Notes under the pieces: generated by a model
The model's input: only the letters and a program-made list of their open reading frames with translations
Database searches by the model: none
What the model was told of the DNA's origin: nothing
NCBI GenBank assembly: GCA_034769895.1
Contig: CM068369.1
Coordinates: 426,833,479-426,897,478, forward strand
DNA from: Magicicada septendecula
Taxonomy: Eukaryota; Arthropoda; Insecta; Hemiptera; Cicadidae
Reading direction: 5' to 3'
Length of the DNA: 64,000 nucleotides
Shown: in pieces, positions 36,601-49,584 of the stretch
How the letters are laid out: each line of letters begins with the position of its first letter
Numbering within the stretch: position 1 is the first letter of the stretch
Translations under genes and position numbers: made by a program

Positions 36601-37984
36601 AAACTAGCTTTTCGTGCGTTGTTTTGTTTATACAACGACTTTCTTGCTTTGTGAACCTGTTGTTATTGCCAATAGGTTTCGATACTTTCATTGAAACTAT
36701 TTAGTAGTAGTATGTGTGATACTTAAACAAAGGTTTGTTAACGTTGTAGCGTTTGTTATGGCATTAATCTAACTTTCATCACGTAAACTAGTACCTGGCC
36801 TCAACGTACTGTGAACAATGCAGGTGAGATATATTTAAACATCACTTAAACGAAAAATTACTGGTAGAGCGCATATGACAGCCGGAAAACGTCAGTCGGG
36901 CTTAAAATTTGAAGTACTTGTTAATAAATAGAAAATGTTAACTGTCCGTAGATAATGGGCTTTTCGACTTGAATTATAGGGCTGTTAAAGGAGACCAACG
37001 AACCAAACCAAAGATTGTTCGCACAAAAACCCCATGCAATAACAAATTCTTCGTGGAACGTCACAAACTGAACCCTACACAATAACTCATCGGTTTTAAA
37101 CGACGTGATTAAGAACAAACTTTGGCAGATACAAAATTCGCAACAAAATTGAACAAAATAATCAAGTTTATACGTGAACTCGTTAGTTATCCCGTACCCG
37201 TAAGAAGACTACTAAAACGGTGTGTGAGAGAGAGAGACAGTCTGATTCAACTTGGTTATTATTCTATTTGGAACTAGATTGTAAAATTAACATTAAGCAA
37301 GCATTAATAACGTATTAACCTAAAGCTAATAAAAATGAACTTTTCTTGTGGATTCGCAAACGTAAATAATAATTTCGTAGTCGCATAAACAGGCTTTTGA
37401 TATTCATTGAGTTAAGGGCCGTTATTATTAATTATTGCATACATCTGTAAGTTTAGATTTTGATTTTCATTGCAAGAATGAACGTGAAAGGAATCTTGTG
37501 AGACTGGATGGTTCGCTTCATTTGCGTTACCAGATGCACGGTTTCAGAGAGCGTTTGATCAGTCTAGTATCACACATTGAGTAGAATAATATGTGTGTAG
37601 AGGATCACAGCTTTGAGTCGAGTGAGGGCAGCGCACATACGACTGTCATAAACTGTTCTGCAGTCCAGAAATCCATTTTTTAAGGTGACGGTTTCTTTCC
37701 GTGTTCAGTGGAGAAGGGTCAGAAATTATCAAGAAAATATCAGCGGAAAAAACAGGATTCTTCACCTAACGATTCGTCACCCCCCCCCCCCGTCAAAAGA
37801 CCCTGATTTGTATAGCTTTTGGAAGTATTGTTCGTAATTAAAAACTCACGGTTCAGATTCAGTTGAAAAGGACCGAAGACGTGGAAACACTAAACAGATA
37901 GAACCATTTGTTTCCGATTGTTCGATACTACATCGCACCGTATGACTGCGTCAGGGCTTAAGTCCAATGTCGTTTTCGGAAAGT
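33659..37984 (+). other. Non-coding sequence, probable mam intron
   Basis: No gene or transposon boundary was recognised. Homopolymer tracts occur at 36081-36095 (T) and 37780-37791 (C). An open frame at 34435-34692 and its antisense have no recognisable family. Confidence 0.45.
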
Positions 37985-37993
37985 AAATGATTC

Positions 37994-38357
37994 CTACTTT
38001 GAAAGCAAGAACATAAGACTTGTTTATGGCCCGGTTTAAAGAAGATGACGAATGAAGAATAAAAATAACAAGGAGATAGATGATCTATTATTTCTTCAAC
38101 TGAGGACATTGTAAGATTCATAAAGGCTCAACGAATACTTAGGTCACCTAGAGCGGATGGATGATCAGCGTATGCCAAAGAAAATCCCGAGGACACCAGA
38201 AAGAAGGGCCGACCTAGGATAAGATGGTGGGATGATGTGGTAGAAGATCTCAGAAGAGTGTGAGGGGTTACACTGAGATGGCAATGGATAGGAGACTTTG
38301 GAGAAGATTGGTGTTGGAACCCACGGCTCACGTTGGGCTGTACTACTGAAGAAGAAG
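37994..38357 (+). pseudogene. LINE 3'-end fragment with 9-bp target duplication
   Basis: The copy begins in ERKNIRLVYGPV, the same site as FERKILRRVYAPV of the element at 23860-24370. It continues with GHLERMDDQRMPKKIPRTPE and the shared 3' end ctgaagaagaag. Flanking aaatgattc occurs at 37985-37993 and 38358-38366. It is a 5'-truncated, non-functional insertion of the same family. Confidence 0.75.
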
Positions 38358-38469
38358 AAATGATTCATACACGTGAGTGACAAACTTAATTCCGCATATG
38401 ATCTCAATAATACTGTAATACATGACTTATTTCCTTACTATAAAACAAATGGCTAAGATGGTTCTTCTT

Positions 38470-38880
38470 AAGGCTTTAGGTACGAAGTCCTGTTGCGGCT
38501 CCTAGCGTTGCAACGCGTTGGTACCATCGTTTCATATCGGAAGTCTACCACCATTCATTCTCTGTTCGTCGCTTAGCCAGCTATCTCTGCACGCATCAGT
38601 GGTCTGGAGAATGCCGCGTACTTGCAGATTTTGCCTGACTATTTCATGTCTAATATGTTCTCCTTTTGAGACCCCGGCGATCCCTCTAAGAAAACACATT
38701 TTCCCTGCCTGTATTCTTTTTCTATCCCTACCCGTCGTGGTTCGTGTTTCACTCCCGTACAAACCTGCAGGCACTTCCTTGTTTTTTTTTTTTTTTATAT
38801 AAAACTTTGTCTTTTCTTGTTTTGTTGAAGTTCTTTTGATCGTTCCACATATATAATTAACTTCAACTTTCAACTCTGTG
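38470..38880 (-). pseudogene. LINE RT C-terminal fragment of a second family
   Basis: The minus strand reads GLYGSETRTTTGRDRKRIQA, then GKMCFLRGIAGVSKGEHIRH and DSWLSDEQRMNGGRLPI. This is the YGSETW / E-M-x-FLR thumb-and-tail block of a LINE family different from that at 23860 and 37994. An oligo-A tract (minus strand, 38781-38798) interrupts the conserved stretch. No catalytic part is present. Confidence 0.75.
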
Positions 38881-39847
38881 ATCGCTATCCATTTCGCCCA
38901 GGCAAGTTATAGAGCAGCCGAGGAAGTTAAAACTAGTCCTGTTTTAGATTTGTATTTCATAACATAATTTTGCACTTTACAGGCCATTTTTAACCGAAAG
39001 CCATATCTTTATTGAGACAGTGGATGCAACATATGAATAATTTTAATATTTCGGACGATTTGAGAAAGGAAAGAAAGACTAAAATTTGCGCTGCCGGCGA
39101 GGTAATCTTAATGAGTGATGGATACGCTGTACGAAGAGGCTGTTGGAACTAAAGATTTTAATCTGGGCTAAGTTGTTTATAATATAAAAACATAGAAAAA
39201 GTGAGTATAATCGGTAAAATCGTTACAGCAGCCAATAACCTGACATGTTGGAATCAGCAGGCCCTCTCTCGCGTCTGTACAGAGTGCATAGAGCAGGTGG
39301 CTGTTGGCAGAGTGTCAACATCAGCGCGCATTTACATTCAAAGCTACACGGAGTACTACATGACGAGAACCTCAATAACACGCGTTCACACACACTCCCA
39401 CCGCTTGTGGTCTGGCCATACCAACATCTCTGATCCTATGAGAACAAGGTATCTACCTCAAGCATGTTGTCTCTTCGCCGCAATTACATTATAGCAATCT
39501 GTGTTTGTGTCTGTTATATTATATTATGAACATACGCAGATTAGAGGTGTGAACAAAAGCACGGTTTTCTGTTGAGCTGGAGGTAGAAATAACTTCACTT
39601 GTGTTTCTAATAAAATTACGAGCAATTCTGTGTAATCGTTCCGTACACACTTATTGCATTATATAGTTCCAGTGTGATAAGCTAATTGAAACCACTGTTT
39701 TTGAACAAATCACGAAACGTAAGATCTGAGGTTTCCAAGTGAATCACTTTCAGCTTCACCTCGACTGCCGACTCACTTGGGCAAAGCTATGTTAACATCA
39801 TACGACTGTACGCATTTTCATGGCCCTCATCTTCGAGCCCGCCACAG
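38881..39847 (+). other. Non-coding sequence, probable mam intron
   Basis: Nothing recognised. A 97-codon open frame at 39201-39494 lacks any known domain. Confidence 0.4.
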
Positions 39848-39855
39848 ACCAAACT

Positions 39856-40762
39856 CAGGGCCTCACTGAAAGGTTTTAATAGCGCCCTAGGGTGATGAAT
39901 TTTTTGCGCCCCCTCCCCCAATCTTTCCACTTTCTAATCTCTCAAACAACGAGAATTATGCATGATTTACTCATATTTTATATGCTTCTTATTATTTAGG
40001 AACGTGTGGGTTGTATAAACAAAAATTCGTTTTGTTTCCATTTTAATCTCGTAAATTTATTTATTACAATAACACGAACATATTGACAAATTGTAAGTAA
40101 CGGAGATTATTACTAAAGTCCCATACTTTACATAATGCAAGTCGAAACACTAAGAACAAAAGTTTTTCAAATAATTTTCACGCCCATCACTAATTGTTGA
40201 AAAGTTTTATTTACTCGAAGATTTGTTTTCTGGCTTTAGCAGTTGCAAATCAATGAACTATTTCATTAAAAGAAATGTTTTGCAGAAAAATCAGTTTCAA
40301 TGAATAGGCCTAAAAGTGCCAGGGATTTAATTAATTTTTCTTGTCCCAAGGTAGACTTTAAATAGTTTTTCACCCGACGTAGGGCTGAAAACGATCTTTC
40401 TCCACTACAATTTGTGATTGCCATGCTCAAACAAATTCGCAAGGCTACTTCAACATTCTGGAATATTGATTTCACACTACATGATTTTAATAACTTTAAA
40501 GAATCTACATGGATCAAAATTCCTTTTCTTGTGCTTTGGTTTTTTAGTTTCGGTTTCTACTATTTCATAAAATTTACTTTTCTTTAAAAAAGTTTTTAAA
40601 TAAACAAACTTTGCAGGAATCCGTTGATCTCAAGTCTAAAGTGTACATTTTCAATTGTCAGCATGAGCTTTTTTATTATTTTGTTCTCTTAAATTTTTGC
40701 GCCCCAGAAAAGCTTGCGCCCTAGACTACAGACTACTCAGCTTAATGGTAAATCAGTCCCTG
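39856..40762 (-). mobile_element. Internally deleted hAT element
   Basis: The ends read cagggcctcactg and, on the minus strand, cagggactgattt, with shared subterminal blocks (gcgcccta and ttttgcgccc). They are flanked by accaaact (39848-39855) and accaaaca (40763-40770), an 8-bp duplication with one mismatch. At 907 bp it is far shorter than an autonomous hAT and keeps only the 3' end of the transposase gene. It is unrelated to the hAT at 486-4140 by its termini. Confidence 0.8.
40266..40517 (-). pseudogene. hAT transposase C-terminal dimerisation domain remnant
   Basis: The minus strand encodes ALRICLSMAITNCSGERSFS followed by ALRRVKNYLKSTLGQEKL, the hallmark hAT dimerisation motif, to a stop near the element's 3' end. 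The catalytic core is missing. It lies inside the deleted hAT element 39856-40762. Confidence 0.85.
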
Positions 40763-41109
40763 ACCAAACAACGTAAGGCAAGACTTGTCAGTTCGTACGT
40801 TAACGTGTTGCTGGTATCTACGCCGCTGCTGTGTAAAGTTACGTAGCCGCACTTGCAAACCTTTCTTGATTGGGGAAGTGAACGGCTAAACCTTTCCCGT
40901 AGTTCGACTACTCTTCCAAGAAGAGAGCTTATATTGTTCGTCCATTAGTGGTTATTTTGAAGCGATTACCACACTGTTCTATACGCGTACGGCCAGGTAA
41001 CTACCGTTCTGAGTCAGGTGTCTCATGAAAGTGGCGTCGTATTGCCGGTGGTATGATCCACTAGTCACGGGCCTACTTAAACCCGTCGAGTCGTCGTCAT
41101 TCTGCTGTC

Positions 41110-41250
41110 GGTATATTCATTAGATAATGATGTGCAGAAAGGTGTCAACATCGTAACTACGTACCACTTATGCCAGTTAATTCCCACTGATAACAGTCGC
41201 TTTAACGCCAACTGTCATCCTTCTGACCGAGAGAGAGCTTTACAGGAAGT
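41110..41250 (+). repeat. Dispersed repeat family X, copy 3 (partial)
   Basis: It shares atgtgcagaaa, tcaac..cgtaa, ccactgat, and the string ctttaacgccaactgtcatc with the copies at 17190-17260 and 32260-32350. The upstream half seen in copies 1 and 2 is not recognisable. Confidence 0.5.
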
Positions 41251-43594
41251 TAGCAACTCTGTTCATGGAATACAACACATACAAGCCCTGAGAAACGTCT
41301 TTCTCAAAATTACTCATCGAGCATGTAAAAAAATTATATAATTTACAATTATGTTTCATTCTTAGATCAAATAGTCATCACATCAAAAGTCTGTATTTCC
41401 CTATCATCTATTTACTATCGAAATCCAGTGCACAAGATCTAGTCACTGTAGTTGCGTATCACTAGCAGCAATCCACCCAAAGTTACTGTGATCCTTCATA
41501 ATTCACTTCGAGTTGACAAGAACTGTTAATAGACATACAAGATCAGATCTAACATTAGCGCAAACACATGTCAGGAATAACACTAAAATTGTTATTTCGG
41601 TGTACAAAAATTCCGTAACTTTTGCAGAAGTCAACATCTTTGAGGCTACGTATCTTCCGAAATCGCAGAAATTGGACTGCTAATATCCATAGACAGATTT
41701 TAGTAAATATTGTATTGCTTAACGTAGGCGTACATACTATTGAAGTATGAATTCAGTAACATGGGTAATTTCTGTTCGTTCCAGTTTATTCTGTTATGTT
41801 CAGTTTTATTTCTCGGTAGTGTTTAGATTTTGAATTGAAAACGCCTTATCTTACCTTTCAGCCCTGGACTTCAGTTTTCATTTGAATATAGACATACATC
41901 GTGACGTGAATTAGTATGCATTTATAAAAGTTACTCCATGTGGAACGAATTTACGATATTTTAATACGGCAACGTTTTAGTAATGCTGAATGATATACGA
42001 TGACAGTAGTAACTCAAAGAGTTTTGCTGCAGGCAGTTGTGATATAGGCCTAATTGGGTGAAAATGAAAATTAATAATTGATTCCTGTTTTAAATTGACG
42101 ATTTGCAGTAGGCTGTATCAGGTAATCCCTACGTATCATTCATTGTTCAAGAACAAGTGGAGTTTTAAAAAAATAATAGCATTTCGGGTACAATGTCTGA
42201 TAATAATCAAAACTCGCTTATTATTAATGTTTTGAAAAGGTTTCAGCATATCAGCCAGTGTCCCGCTTTCCGCTTCCTGTGATGCATCCACGTAATTTGT
42301 AGCGTATCACGAAAGAATTGTTAAAGATAGTTTTTTTTTAATTTTAAGGTACGGAAGACTAAGTATAATGAAAGCAGGCAGTTTTCCGAGCGAGATGTAT
42401 CTTCCGACTAGTTTTAATGTAATGATCTGTTCAAAGTTAGGATTTTAAAATGTAATGAAATTCATAACATAGGCCTATAAGTACGGTGCATATACATCAT
42501 GATGCTGTACGTCGTAATATTTGATACATAAGAAATATTTGAAAAACTCTGTTCAGAAACATTCTTTTTTTGGTTTCCTTTGATAAGCTTCTATTTTTTG
42601 GCGTGTGACGTAAGATAGGCAAATGCTCGGCAAACAATTTACTTGCCAGGTATGTAACTGTGGGTATGTAATATGTCACACTGAGTTGCAAAACATGGAC
42701 ATCACAATTGTGGGTATACATACCACCACCACCTTTACCTTACCTATTTGTCGAGTGCGTCATTCACGTGTATCGATTAACGGAGGAAAATGGGAGTGAA
42801 TGAAACTCGAGGACGAAACAGAATGAATGAGTTAAGAATAAAACGGTTATTCTTAAAATACGACGTTAAAAATAACGTAGCAGATTAAAATAACGCTGAA
42901 TTTCCGTCCGTCCCGTGTCCTTCGACTCTCCAATCGAGCGCTCACGTGTGTAATACTGATTGGTCATTGATTCTGAATGTGATCGAGTGTGTTTGTATTC
43001 GCTCTCACGCGTTTCTTACCCTTTTACTAGATTAAGTAATTTTAAATCGGTAGAAGCTCTGTAAATGGATTACACGTGTTAAATCGTTTGCACGTTTCCA
43101 GACATTTGGTTCGCGGAAAATATTCAGTGGGCAGTGCGTGCCAGTAATGAAAAAAATAATATTAACCTGTAGTGTCAAATACTGAAAGTATATACGTATG
43201 TATATGAAACAGAAGCTCCAGTTCTTGTTTGAGTAAAAGAACTATCCATAATTTTTATTTGTCCGTCAAAAAGCTTAGATGAAATAAAACTGGCTGTTAT
43301 GTTGCAGTGTCGAATGAAATAAAATAACCGAGGCGCTGTAGTGTAGCCTACAACTTGAAACTTTAAATCCCGTTATAGATTTATTGTTTGAATCCGAACA
43401 GTTTTATATAGATCCTACTGATATATTGTGTCATAGAAAACCTTATGCCTGTGCGGCTTACGATTTGTATCCTTTGTGGCGTAGCGAAGGAGTGTTTGGT
43501 TATTGAGAGCCCCTCCCTAGGGGGACAAACAGAAAATAAATAATTATCTTGTTGGTACATCCTCTTCGTTCACTTTTATAAATATTATATATAT
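41251..43594 (+). other. Non-coding sequence up to the LTR retrotransposon
   Basis: No gene seen. The last 25 bp (43570-43594) are A/T with a short TA run, continuing the target site of the LTR element. Confidence 0.45.
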
Positions 43595-46500
43595 TGTAGC
43601 GTGACAGATGTATGCATAATATTGAATGGCAATTGATCATTAGAATAATGAAGTTATAATATTTAAATTTGGAAGAAAGCACTAAGTTTAATATAAAAAG
43701 ATTAATTCATAGCAACTGTGGAAAGAAATCATTATTATAAAGAAAATACAAGTTAAAATAAAAGGAGTTACTAGTGATGAGTCATCCAAAACCAGTCTCA
43801 TAACCAAAGGTTTTCAAGGTATAACCCAGGAAGGTAAAATAGTAAATAACAAAGCAGTACTGAATATGACCAAACCCACAACGAGGAAGAATAAATAGAA
43901 GAGAAACCCTAAAATAAGCCAAGATCAACCAATACAGGTTGTGTATTTCTGTAATAAAGAAGAAGATGGAGAAGATCCCAAGAAACCTGATGGCAACAAG
44001 AAGAAGATGGAGAAGATACCAGTCCCAGAAGGCAGGAGAAAAGAAGACTGAAGAAAGAAGAAGAGGGCAGCATCCTGAAGAAGATGTCATGCTCTTATAA
44101 AAGACACCCCAAATCCCTATATCCCCAAAATAAATATCTAAAAATAAAAGTATAACGAAATAAAAACCACATGTATATAAATTTAAGAAAGAGAAGTGAA
44201 CAAAGTAAAAGTTTCCTGTGAACTAAGATGAAACAATAATATAGTACCCATGGAACAAATCTCCATTGAAAAACGCTAACCAATTTATTATATTGATAAG
44301 ACTATACGACCATTTAGCATTAACATAATATATAAGTGAAAGTGAACCAGTGATAGTTTTGGGTATTATAAAAAATGAACCTTGTGTTTCATTCTTGGCA
44401 ATCACAAACATTGGATGCAATGAAATATGCATTTTTCAATGACTTAAAATATGTACTGTGACAATATGTTGTTCATAAGACATGAATCTGTTTAAAATAA
44501 CATTTTGTTTTACATGAAAAAAGAAAAACAGAGTTCATAATACCTTTTGAACAATTAATACTATTTATTTGTTAATGACAGGGTACAATTCCCCAAAGAC
44601 AATGTAAAAGACAGTATAAAAACTGTAGAATCCTACTTATAATAATAGTTAGAAATAAGAATATAAATATAAGGTTTTTTTTATGTATATAGTACAAGAA
44701 TGTTTAAAAATGTATTAGATATAAGGCCATTTGTTTGGGTCTGAAACAACTAACATCAGAACTATAAAAATAGTTACCACTTGTAAATAGTAGAGAGTAA
44801 TTAAGATGTTAGTTAGTAAAAAACCTTTGTTGTAAACCATATTTCCATGTTGGAAATGGGAATTTTGTTGCAAAATGTCTGATTTGAAGACAACCATTTA
44901 TTTAAAAAAAATATTCTTTATTCTGTTTGACTATTGTTTGTATTGTGGCCAATACTAGTTGTTTTTGTGTAATTTGAAAGCATGTTTAATTTATAATACT
45001 ATTTGTAAAAGTCAGAGAGGGTATCACACATCATATATTGTTTGTAAATTATTTTGTAAGAAAAATTGTTAAAAAATCATAGGCCAAAAGAATGGAAACC
45101 AAACTTCATCAAAACAGAGAAATTGCTCATTTAAATGCAAATAAACAAAAGGGGTTTAGACAAAATAAACTTGAGATCATGCCATATAATTGCACATACC
45201 ATTTAGAGAGATTTTAATAAATTATATTCAGAATTATAAATAAAAATAAAATGACTAAACTCAGAAATTTAGACATGGGAGTCATATATTTCAGAATAAT
45301 GTTTCAGAATACAACTAATTCAATTAATTACCAGAAAATAAGGGAATAGGAACCTTTTAATACAATATAGGATTATTAATATTAAATATAACTGATAAAA
45401 TGGCTGAATTTATATAATGACAGGAAGTAAATTTTGATCTTTTGACTCTTCACAGTATACCAAACTGAAAGTGAAATTACTATTTTTTTTGGACAGAAAA
45501 CACTATAAAATGGCATTATTTAATCTGAAAATAACCAGAATGAACTGAAAGATTAATTTAAATCAAATCTAGTGAATAAGATTGACAAATAACCAAAGTA
45601 TAGGCATTCATATAGTGAAAATGTAAAAGTGCATACAGGATGTGAAAAATATTTGAACAATGTTAAGGATAATATTATATGGGCTAAGAGTTTAATTGAA
45701 ACTGGAGGAAACAGTTAGTTAATTATTGGTAGTTGAACGGTTAACATGACATACGTTTGATAGTGGATAACCTAACCTATAATCGTCATACAAAGCGAGT
45801 GTATAGTGCGTTATTGTGAAATCGCGAGTGACTTGTAAAATACTTCTGAAACTATCATATTATAACAGAAACAATCAAGTGACACTCCATAACACAGAAC
45901 ATATAAATCTACTCCGAAAAACACCATAAAAACACTAGAAAACTGTATAATACATTAAACCAAATTAGTGACGGAATCGGAGAAAGTGTTTGAACTAATA
46001 ATTATACGGATACACTAAATACAACTCAGAAACAGTACAACCAATCACTACACAACATTTAACAAGAGATTTGCAGAAACAAGAACACAAATATTGCCAG
46101 AAAATACATTATTTGGACACGGCAGGAACGAGCAACATTTTGATCGACTTGACGGCAGCCATCTTTCTTTGACAATTCCAGTGCCTCCTCTTAGTTCAAC
46201 AGCTGTTGGGTGAAAACAATTATTATTTTTACAAATTATTATTCAATGTCTGTGTTTATTAATAACTATTAATTTGATTGTAACGTTATACTTTTTAAAT
46301 ATTAGCCCGATTTCTCTGACTTTGGTAATAACTGGCTGTTTAAAGAACCCTATTTAATTTTTTATATCATATACTTGTAATTTTTTTTTTTCGATATCCT
46401 GAGAATCGATACTAATCGATAAGAGTCAATATTGCTATTACTTAATAAAAAACATTAATACTTTTCAATACTTAATAGGTCTTTATTTCTTCAATAATAC

Positions 46501-47117
46501 TAATTACCTATAACATAATTCTAATTGATAATCTACAAGGACTTTACCACCCGTAAGTGAAGATAACCTAAAAATAAAAAGGTAAACAAGTATCGATTGG
46601 TTTACAGACAGTCTTATGAGTGGTGATAGATTATTTAAATTATACTAAAACTTTAATAAAAATTTTCAGAAGAGCATTACACTGTTTAAAACTTCACAGC
46701 CCTATATTAATTAATTGATCCTAATTAATTAATTAATAAAATTAAAATTTTTTTTTAATTATTTTTTTTTATAAACATAATTTTTTTAAATCTCCTTCAA
46801 AACAATAAATTTTTGTTTTGAAACTTTCGGCGAAGCTGAACATATATATTCCTTCATCAACTTTACGCTACTCGACCGGTCTTGCTACCATTGGGACTCG
46901 ACCAGCTGGGAAACTTAAGGAAGTGTTTCAGGCCAGTAAGACGTCGAGAGCCACACCAATCACACCCAATTAAACACATTACAACTTACAACTTATTTAT
47001 TAATTTATTACAAATTGGCTAGCCCAAACAGTGCGGCTTGATTACATCGGAGTCACATACTCCACAATAGCTTATCATCAACACACAACAAATTATTAAT
47101 TTGAATTAATTATTACA
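43595..47117 (+). repeat. 5' LTR (3.52 kb)
   Basis: It starts tgtagcgtgacagatg and ends ttaattattaca. It has no plus-strand open frame of note; minus-strand frames of 60-102 codons recur in both LTRs only because the LTRs are identical. An A/T-rich body is followed by a more GC-balanced end (46850-46970). Differences from the 3' LTR are a few substitutions and small indels, for example near 45760, 45910, 46050 and 46410. Typical Gypsy LTRs are a few hundred bases, so this is exceptionally long. Confidence 0.95.
44097..44104 (+). promoter_or_regulatory. Candidate TATA box of the LTR promoter
   Basis: TATAAAAG lies about 500 bp into the LTR after a purine-rich, GAAGAA-rich stretch, and is repeated at 55571-55578 in the 3' LTR. 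If used, most of the LTR (about 3 kb) would be transcribed leader. Confidence 0.45.
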
Positions 47118-47120
47118 AAT

Positions 47121-47138
47121 TGGCGCACAACTTTAGGG
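47121..47138 (+). other. Putative tRNA primer-binding site
   Basis: Three to four bases after the LTR, tggcgcacaactttag begins with TGG, complementary to the tRNA 3' CCA. It resembles the lysine-tRNA-type sites of insect Gypsy elements only in its first bases; the exact tRNA is not determined. Confidence 0.55.
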
Positions 47139-47230
47139 GCTTTAATTAGCGATTGGAAGGCCAATAAATTCTGCCCAATCACTAGTTGGAGCTAGGCAAC
47201 AGCTACAAAGCCAGAGAATTTCAAGGGAAA

Positions 47231-49584
47231 ATGCAACGACGTGCGACATCTAAGAAACGGGCGGCGGAGGCCGAGAAAGAAATAGAAGCTGATATGGACA
47301 ACAAAGAGGCAACGCCAGTAGAGTTGGAAGAGGTATTACAATCGGTGTTGTCCAAACAAACAGAGCAACCAGAGGAACAACCGGATATGCCTACTCAGAC
47401 AGAGGAAGTCAATGTCCGGAAGGAACAATTAGAAAAACCCTCACAAGTAGATGATCGGACAGTACAAGAAATGTTCAGAGCGTTAATGCGAGACAACCAG
47501 TCCTTGAAAGAGGATTTAGGAAATAAGATCGAAACAACAAATAAGAAGCTGGAAGAGAGGATGGGAGAAAAGTTAGAAGAATTGAAGAAGGATAACCAAT
47601 CCACAAAAGAAGAGTTGACTGGGATGAACAAGAACATGGAAGTATTGAAGGAAGACAACCAGTCCCTGGGTAAGAAGATTGATGAAACCAATAAGAAGAT
47701 GGAAGAGAAGATGGAAGAAAACAACAAGAAGATGGAAGAGAAGATGGAAGAAAACAACAGGAAGTTGGAAGAAGAGATGGGGAAGAAGTTAGAAGAATTG
47801 AAGGAAGACAACCAATTGTTCAAGGAAGAATTCAAGTCGACCAAAGAAGAATTGATTAATAAAATTGAAAATACTAATCAGAAATCGATGAAACCAGGAA
47901 GAAGATAGAGAAGAACAACCGACAATTGAAGGAAGAGTTGAAAGAAGATAACAGGAAGTTGGAAGAGAAAATGGGGGAGAAGCTGGAAGAATTGAGAGAG
48001 GACAATCAAATTTTGAGAGAAGAATTAAGAGAGGTCAATCAAGAGAATTTGGACAAACTGGACGAAAGGATGGAATTGTTGCGAGAAGAACTGAACAAAG
48101 AAATCAATGTTAACAAAAAAGCGATGAATAGGAAGATGGAAGAAGAAAATATAATGGTCAATCGACAGATTCGAGAGATTGATGGAAAGTGCAACCAGAC
48201 CGAAAAGGAGGTGAATGAGTTCAAAGAAGTGGTGAACATCAAGTTCACAAATATCGAAGAACATAGTCGTAGGAAGGTAGAAGAACAGAGGAAGGAAAAT
48301 CAAGAAGAATTCGGAAAAGTACGCAACCAAGTCACAGAGCGATGTAATGATATACAAGAGACCATGGCCAATATCACCGGTCAGGTGCGACAAAGCCGAG
48401 AGGAGATGGAAGCGATTAGAAACAGACCGACTCATTTCACCGGATTGCCCGTCAACGAAAGCCGAGAGTGGCTCAACTTCCGGCAATACAAACGCAAGCC
48501 GATGGAGTTCCTGGCTAGGGTAGAAGAATATTTGACCAAGCATAAAATTACCCACTGGAGCCATAGCAGGGAAATATTCGACGAGTCTTTCCGAGACATA
48601 ACAGATAATTGGTGGATGGCCAACCGGAGTGAAATTTCCGACTACCAACAGTTCCGGAAAATGTTTAAGACAAAATACTGGTCTGAGACCACCCAGAACT
48701 TGATCCCGAGACAATATTTGTAATGGAAGATACAGGTCACAATTAGGTAGCAGTATGACGGCATATTTCTGGGGAAGGTGTGTATGGCAAAACACCTTGA
48801 GCCAGCAATCCCAGAAGAATGTTTAGTGAATAAGATATCTTATCACTATGATGAGGACATTATCAGGGCCCGGAGAGGTAGTCAAATCAAGACGATCCAA
48901 GGAATGACCGAGTTATTGGAGGGATACGAGAACGAAGAGTATTATCGGCAGAGCAGAAAGAGAAATGAGAGACCAGAAGCAAGGCCGACTACCTACCCCA
49001 ATAACGGCAATAACCATGCAAGTAACCGGAACCAGCCCAGTAATTACGACGGCCATAACAACCCGCCGCGTAATAACCAGTTTAACAGTAATTTTAACGG
49101 CGTTAGGAATAACAACCCCTACCCAAACAATAGAAACAATTTTTACCAACATAATAATGTCCCATACAGTCAGAGAAATCCATATCCCAACAATAATGGT
49201 AACAGGCCTTACCCACCTAACCGAAATTACTATAATGATAATATTAATAATAATAATAATAGCAATAGTAATAACCGAGTGTCGCGCCCTAGGGTAAATT
49301 TTATAAGGGCAGAAGATCGCGGACCCAGGAGATATTATCAACCGAGGAGGAGCAGCTTCCACGGCGCTGACCGAAGATGGCGGAGTGCGGAACGAGACGG
49401 CCCAAGATACGAACAGGAAAGACGAAGTACCAGCCTGGAAGATCTTGGCAGACAACCGAACAGGGCGTTAAACATCAACCAGGGTACAGAACGTCCGGAG
49501 ACAAACCAGAGTTTCCCGAACGATGCCTCGGTCAATAGTAACATAAACACTGACCAAAATACTTTAAACGAGAGGAGGCAGTAA
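47231..49584 (+). pseudogene. gag: Gag polyprotein with long coiled coil, three frame breaks
   Basis: The ATG at 47231 opens a Gag whose first ~400 residues are a heptad-rich coiled coil (repeats of KKMEEKMEENN and KLEELKEDNQ). A capsid-like core follows: FTGLPVNESREWLNFRQYKR, then EFLARVEEYLTKHKI and RKMFKTKYWSETTQNLI. A block typical of arthropod Gypsy Gags comes next (KVCMAKHLEPAIPEECLVNK), then an Asn/Pro/Arg-rich basic tail. No CCHC zinc knuckle is present; the basic tail may bind RNA instead (inference). Frame breaks lie near 47880, near 48705 (stop at 48721-48723) and near 48770. The final frame ends at TAA 49582-49584, inside the frameshift signal. Confidence 0.85.

Noticed and set aside
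43782..44432. Minus-strand open frames of 60-102 codons repeated at 55257-55907
   Set aside because: They occur twice only because they lie in the two identical LTRs. Composition is Phe/Leu/Ile-rich as expected for antisense of AT-rich purine DNA, and no domain is seen.
47395..49455. Long minus-strand open frames opposite gag
   Set aside because: They are shadows of the coiled-coil and Asn-rich Gag coding strand, whose codon bias removes antisense stops.
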